Shown here piece after piece: positions 58,950 through 64,000 of a stretch of DNA of 64,000 bases (its first letter is position 1; every line of letters begins with the position of its first letter). The translations under genes and the position numbers were made by a program. The DNA is from Corylus avellana. Its lineage: Eukaryota > Streptophyta > Magnoliopsida > Fagales > Betulaceae. The notes under the pieces were generated by a model. The model worked only from the letters and a program-made list of their open reading frames with translations, did no database searches and was not told the DNA's origin. The DNA lies in NCBI RefSeq assembly GCF_901000735.1, contig NC_081548.1, forward strand, positions 3,658,001 through 3,722,000, in the 5' to 3' direction.

Positions 58950-60930
58950 GAGATAGGCCGGACATTATTTTGAAACCCCCGCTAATTAAGAAGGAGTTTA
59001 ATTTTCTCAATCATACACTATTGGGCTCGATGCGCTCTATTTACGATTGGGCAAAATGGACGGTTCGGATTAGAGGTGGACGAAAGTCACGAATATGTTT
59101 GACTCCTCTGAGTGGTCGGTTTCTGCAACGTTTTTTTCCGTTTCGGGTCACAAAAACGTGAAATGGGTTATTGGATAGCATGAACAGGTGGTGGGCATGC
59201 ATGCAGATGAGGTGGGGGCCTCACATGTAATACGCATGGGTTGTAGCAGATTTGAGGTTCATTGTCTCGTCGCTCTCGTGTGTTGCACAAGCTAGTATGA
59301 CAAACTTGCTTTGCTATTATTATATGATACAACAAATTCGACAACATTGTACTACTTCTTCTGTAGTTTCATCAAATCATTTCAATATTGCAGTGTTTAT
59401 CCTGTGACTTCTTTTCCTTTACATTGTTTCAGGGGTCAGTTTTAATGTCAGTTATTCAAATGTATATGTCATGACACTTGTTGGGTTTTGTTTGATTACG
59501 GTTGTCAGTTTTTTTTTTTTTTTAAAAAAAAAAATTGAAAATTACAGTTTTTATCATGTGATTTTTTTTTTTTAATGAGTTTTTGTTGCTGATGGAGAAA
59601 TTTGTGGGTCTTAACTCATTTTATAAAACTAGTTCAATAAGAAAGGGTTGCAAACTCCTTATAAACATGCTCTAAGGTCTTATCCACAAGCAATGTAGAA
59701 TTATTCATCGACACTCTCATTCACGTGCAAGCCAGTATTTTTCTTGGTTATTGTTAGGGGGTAAGTAGTGTGACTGTGTGAGCCTTATTCATTATGTGGT
59801 GGGCTCTGATAACATAATGAAATTTGTAGACCTAACTCATCTCATAAAACCGATTCAATAAGAGAGGGTTACCCACTCCTTATAAATATGTCCAAAGTTT
59901 TGTCCACAAGCAATGTTGAATTAGTGGCGACAAAATAAACTCTAGTCCCTTCAACTTCAATAGTCCAACAACCTCCGGTGGAACTTTGGAATTAAACTAT
60001 GTTGTTTCCATGTACAACAATAATGAATGATATAGAATCGAGAAAAAAAAAAAAAAAAAAAAAAAAGATTAAGAAAGTGTTGAGACACAATTTAACGTGG
60101 TTCAATAATGTGCTTACATCTACGGCTGTGTTTTGCTATTAATGATTTAGGATTATATCATAACATATATATATATATAGGAAAACCCTAAACCCTAATT
60201 GCTCTATGATTGTCGCTATCGCAACGTTCACTCCGCTCCCGTCTACTTAGCCTTCCACTAGTGTTATAATATGAGCAACTAGTTCCAACAAACTCCTTGT
60301 TATCAGATCTATATTTGATATTTATAGTGTTTTCTCTCCTGCGGTCTCCAACTTTGTTGGTTGCCATTACATAATACTTCTCAAGCAGGCTCATCTTCGA
60401 TCTACATTAGAAACCAAAAATGTTGGAATGTAACAGTCTACATCATACAAACACATCAATTACAGCCACGTGATAATATACGTGCAACTCATTGCTAAGT
60501 GAGTTTGTAAAAAAATCATTCATATTCCAAACATTTTCTTTAATTTAATGCTTAATCGAGCCGCAAGTAATCAATGGTGAATAATTGGGTTTATAAGTTT
60601 CCTAGTATTTGGAATCTTCTCTTTTCTTTTAGCTATTTCAGTTGACTGTTAATTTTGATTAACTATATTTTTTGGGAGTTTTTATGACAAACAAATAGTA
60701 AATAAAAACATGATAGAATAGTAATCAATTATTTATGTTCTTTTTAAACATATGGTCCAACCAATTATTCTATTTTTGTTTTCTTCCTCCTTAATGCCTT
60801 CATCCAGGGAAGCATATTGCAATACTCATAAGTCAGATACTTTTCTCTTCTGTTCATGGATTTAGTATCAACCATGCACGATTAAAGGTAGGGTCATACT
60901 TATATTTTCGGGCAATAAATTTACTTTAAG
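58950..60930. other. Spacer with no supported gene
   Basis: A pair of imperfect direct repeats (aaatttgt.ggtcttaactcatt.tataaaac ... ttcaataag..agggtt ... actccttataaa) occurs at about 59600-59690 and 59818-59910. A Copia-like scrap lies at 60060-60255, including ccctaaaccctaa and matching 22690-22920. The rest is AT-rich. Confidence 0.5.
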
Positions 60931-61805
60931 GACGTAAAATGGTTTTTAGAAAATAATTTTAGCATTTTATGTATTTACTGCAACGTAAAATAGTGATCAA
61001 CTGAAAATATTTTTCTTTTGACCGAAAAATCTTTTTTAATTTTTGAAAAATCGTTTACAGTTTTCAAAATCGTAAACTATTTTTCAACTTTGAGCATATC
61101 ATTCTCAAATTGACGGACCCTACCAAGACCAGTCCAAAGACCCCACTGGAACCCGCCCGGGACTTGCCCGGGACCCTGCTCGGGACCCACCCGGGACTTA
61201 ATCAGGACTTGCCCAAGACCTGCTCGGGATCCGACAGGACTTGAACGAGACCAGCTCGGACCTGCCAAGGACTTGTTGAGACTTGACCGGGACCCCACTG
61301 AGACTTGCCCGGGACCCACCCGAGACTCGCCTAGGACCCACTCAGAACCCCGCTGGGACCTGCCCGGCACTCTACCGGACCCGCCCAGACTTGCCCAAGA
61401 CTTGACCAAGACCCGCCAGGGACTTGCCCAGGACATTGCCAGGACCTGACCGGACCTACCTGCCACTTGAACGAGACCCACCTGGGACTATACCAGGACT
61501 CGCCCGGGATCTGCCCGAGACTTGACCGGACCTGCGTGGGACCTACCTGAGACTCGCCCGGAACTTGATTGGGACCCGCCCAGGACCCCGTCGCGACTTG
61601 ACCGAGACTCGCCCACGACCCGCTCGGGACTTGTCGGAAAATATTTTCGGCGAAAAACATTTTCCTTGAAAATGATTTCTTAAAAAACATTTTTCGGTAC
61701 TAGGCATGTATGGAAAATCAGGCAGGTCCCCGACGTCATAAAATGTTTTTGGCAAGGAAAATGACTTCAATAAAAATATTTTCCGATGAAAACTATTTTA
61801 CGTCG
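60931..61805. mobile_element. Inverted-end element carrying an 11-bp minisatellite
   Basis: The ends gacgtaaaatggttttt (60931) and, on the other strand, gacgtaaaatagttttc (from 61805) are inverted repeats. Subterminal AT-rich parts are also loosely symmetrical (aaaatatttt, gaaaat motifs). Between them at 61115-61639 lies a GC-rich tandem array unlike anything around it. No transposase and no matching target duplication were seen. The superfamily is open; a MULE-like origin is a guess. Confidence 0.55.
61115..61639. repeat. GC-rich 11-bp minisatellite, roughly 45 degenerate units
   Basis: Units follow the consensus CGGGACYYGCC (for example cgggacttgcc, cgggacccacc, cgagactcgcc) with occasional 10- or 12-bp variants. 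The minus strand is open for long stretches and reads a repetitive Gly/Ser/Val/Arg/Trp-rich pattern. This is explained by the repeat having no stop codons, not by a gene. Confidence 0.85.
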
Positions 61806-62291
61806 AAAGAAACATAAACCATTTTGTTTTGTTTTGTTTTGTTTTTTGTTTTTTGTGGGGGGTCCATTATTTTTCTTTTGTTTTTTTTTTTTTTTGGTTG
61901 GGGAGGGGGGGCAGTAAAGGAGAAAGGCTTGAAAGGTCAACAAGTGGGCTAAGCATAGATAAATCTTCTGCCCTTCGGCTACATTCCAATGTTGACAAGA
62001 CAATCCTAAAATAGTTAACCAATAAGTTTTCTTCAAAGTAGTAACAAAATTGTTTTGATTCTGTTTATTAATTTGATATTTATCTTTAGATTATAGGATT
62101 TTTTTTTAATTTAGTTTTAATAAATTAATCGATCATGTAATTTTTATATACATTATTAAAAATATATGTGATAAAGAAAAATTTTGTAAAACAAAAAAGT
62201 CTGCCCTATCCGATCAGACGAGCGTGAGGGTTGAGACTCAGACAAAATCTATGAGATATATTTGCTATTATAAGGTTTCAGTGTCTCTTTG

Positions 62292-62477
62292 TGGAGTAAT
62301 TCTACATGTTCTTTTTGTGTCATTCTTGTGTTCCTAAAGAAATGATGTGGCTTTTAAAATTACCGCTTGATTAAAATCCAATAATGATTAATCAAAAGAC
62401 CAATGGTGATTTTAAGAGCCACATCATCATTGAAGGAACACAAGAATAACACAAGAAATAATTGTAGCATTACTCTC
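62292..62477. mobile_element. Palindromic MITE (gagtaatgctac family)
   Basis: The two halves are inverted repeats of about 68 bp. The left half reads ggagtaattctacatg ... tcttgtgttcc ... atgatgtggcttttaaaat. The right half reads on the other strand agagtaatgctacaat ... tcttgtgttcc ... atgatgtggctcttaaaat. A short AT-rich centre lies between. Related pieces appear at 18934-19105 and about 30880-31030, and one start at 40963. Confidence 0.75.
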
Positions 62478-62616
62478 TTCTATCATTCTCCTTTAAGTAT
62501 ATGTTTGTGAAAAATTGTATTGTTGAAATTGCTCTTTTATTGCTCAAACTTATAAATTTTTTTAAAAAAACAATTGCTCATCTTTATGGCTTGAAAATGT
62601 TTATTATATATATATA

Positions 62617-63795
62617 TATATTCTGAGAAAAATATAACATTTCATTAATACCACGAGCATAAAGCTCTTACATCACAGAGCAAAGTTCTGAAGCAACCAT
62701 AGCATAAAACTATAAGGTTACTAGGTATAGTATAGTATAGTACAAGATTCGAGACCAATCCGCTAAGCCATGACTAAAATCAAATTTAATACTAGATCTG
62801 TAACAAACAGACTCAACCAAATGCATGGATAACAATTATTCCTCAACCCTGAGAGCGGAAAGACTCTCGTGCCGAAACTCTCTCTCCTCGACTCGAAGGT
62901 CAGGATAATGATCACATCTACAATCCAAAGGTCTGGACCAAAATTAATTAACCCAAAGACGACATAGATCGAGTGAGAGAGGAAATAGCCTTATTATAAG
63001 CCGTACAAAATAGGGAAATTAAACAATACAGGTATAAAACATACGCCAAAACACAAATACAGAAGCAACACAATAAGGAAATAAGACAAGAAAAGAAATA
63101 GCAAACTCCGATCACGCACACGCTGGGAACAAAAAATCGGAGGGGCATTGGAAGCTCATCGCTGCGGGGATGCGTCGAAAAACCCAGTAGTGGACGGTGG
63201 GCGGCGAACAGGCGCGGAGAAGGCCAGCAAAACAGGACCTGAAAACAACCACAAAAAAAAAACAAAAAACAAAAAAAAAAACCGGAAAAAAACAACAAGG
63301 AATCACCAAAACAGGGAAAAGGAGCACTAAGCCGGAAGACGGTGGCCAGAAGGAAGCCGGACCCATGCAGGCCGGAAATTGTTGCCTAAGGGGTGTGGGA
63401 GCTCAATGCGGTGGGGACGCATGAAAGAAACCCCTAATAGAGGGCAACAAAGCGGTGACCATAGACAAAATCCCCCAGCAGGGGGGGGGGGTGGTTCAAA
63501 GAAAGCCACCCACAAGTCGAACCCACCAAGAGCCAAAACAAGGCCAAGGAGTCCACTGCAAAAAAAATGAAGGCGGGGAAGTAGCAAAAATGGAGAAAAC
63601 AGAAGGAGAAAGGAGCGGCAAGGAAAGGGAAGAGAGGAGGCACCAGGGCTATGGCATTAGGTAAATAACTAGCACCGGAGTGAGGAGGACAAGGGGAGGA
63701 GGGAGGCAGCCAAACGGCCAACCCTCCTCCCCTATGCGGTTGAGGGGTTTCACTTTTCTCTCTGGCGGCTAGAGAGAAAAGAGATGAAAACCTAA
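62617..63795 (-). mobile_element. Probable internally deleted retroposon (LINE-like), minus strand
   Basis: Read on the minus strand the block starts near 63795 with a leader-like, CT- and GC-rich stretch (ctagccgccagagagaaaag ... aacccctcaaccgcatagg). It ends near 62620 with ttaatgaaatgttatatttt and ctcag before a TA-rich tail, like many plant LINE 3' ends. In between the frames are broken and no RT motif was found. The identification rests on the two ends only. Confidence 0.35.
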
Positions 63796-64000
63796 TGAAT
63801 TACGCTTTTTTTTTTTTTTCAATTTTTTATTATATTTGTTGAGCGTTAGATGTAATACAGTTTTTATTACAATTTTTTTTTTTTCTAATTAAATTCCTCA
63901 AATTTGACTGAATCATAACCTGACTTAGTCCTATTAGGACATTAATAGAAACCAAGATAATTTATGCTAATCAAGTATGAAGATACTCATTATGAGATTC
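63796..64000. other. AT-rich window edge
   Basis: T runs and AT-rich DNA with no recognisable feature. Confidence 0.5.

Noticed and set aside
60184..60200. Telomere-like aaccctaaaccctaa
   Set aside because: Only about two units, inside an LTR-like scrap that also occurs at 22.7 kb without the motif; a chance or promoter-type telo-box.
61115..61639. CRISPR array
   Set aside because: Short regular repeats but no spacers of constant length, degenerate units, and the genome is a plant nucleus.
61077..61690. Repetitive minus-strand proteins (Gly/Ser/Val/Trp-rich)
   Set aside because: Entirely explained by translating an 11-bp minisatellite that lacks stop codons; no start context or homologue.
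63112..63721. Pro/Phe-rich and Lys/Gly-rich frames at the right end
   Set aside because: Low-complexity translations of a retroposon-leader-like region on both strands; no domain.

Overview
This is a nuclear segment of a eudicot plant genome. It has spliced genes with AT-rich GT-AG introns, nucleus-encoded chloroplast and auxin-response proteins, two cytosolic-type tRNA genes, and AT-rich intergenic DNA full of MITEs, solo LTR-like fragments and decayed LINEs. A woody rosid is plausible, but the sequence does not settle the species.

Layout. At 1-600 (minus) is the 5' part of an EIX/Cf-type LRR receptor-like protein with a frameshift. 1-3.7 kb is repeats and LINE debris. A compact conserved block follows, all on the minus strand: ATP synthase b' subunit (3860-4504), a ubiquitin-fold U11/U12-25K-like protein in 5 exons (5653-9667), and a nucleotide-sugar transporter of the UGNT1 type in 10 exons (11464-18427). 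About 9 kb of transposon-rich spacer leads to an Aux/IAA29-like repressor (plus, 4 exons, 27426-29684). A second spacer precedes a 19-exon LRR-malectin membrane protein (plus, 33944-44644) of LRR-VIII-2 ancestry that stops just after its membrane anchor and has no kinase. Two convergent tRNA genes (Leu-AAG plus, Arg-CCG minus) lie at 45.5-45.7 kb. Next are an intronless ANTH clathrin-assembly protein (plus, 51073-53016) and an intronless Core-2/I-branching (GT14-like) glycosyltransferase (minus, 57655-58827). The last 5 kb is repeats.

From memory, atpG / ubiquitin-like / nucleotide-sugar transporter / IAA29 / ANTH protein / Core-2 transferase is the same order as Arabidopsis At4g32260-At4g32290. 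The housekeeping genes therefore look like an old collinear block, expanded here by transposons, with the LRR-malectin gene and the tRNA pair inserted. The genes do not form an operon or one pathway.

The most notable structures are the intact but kinase-less LRR-malectin gene, a hAT-like element inside its intron 16 with perfect 8-bp target duplications, a MULE-type palindrome with perfect 9-bp duplications, a second MULE copy split by a hAT, three LTR fragments of one family, a candidate TRIM element, a CACTA end with its subterminal repeats, and a transposon-like element carrying an 11-bp GC-rich minisatellite. I found no clearly new biological system. All splice models were made by eye from frame continuity and GT/AG sites, and all homology statements are from memory.
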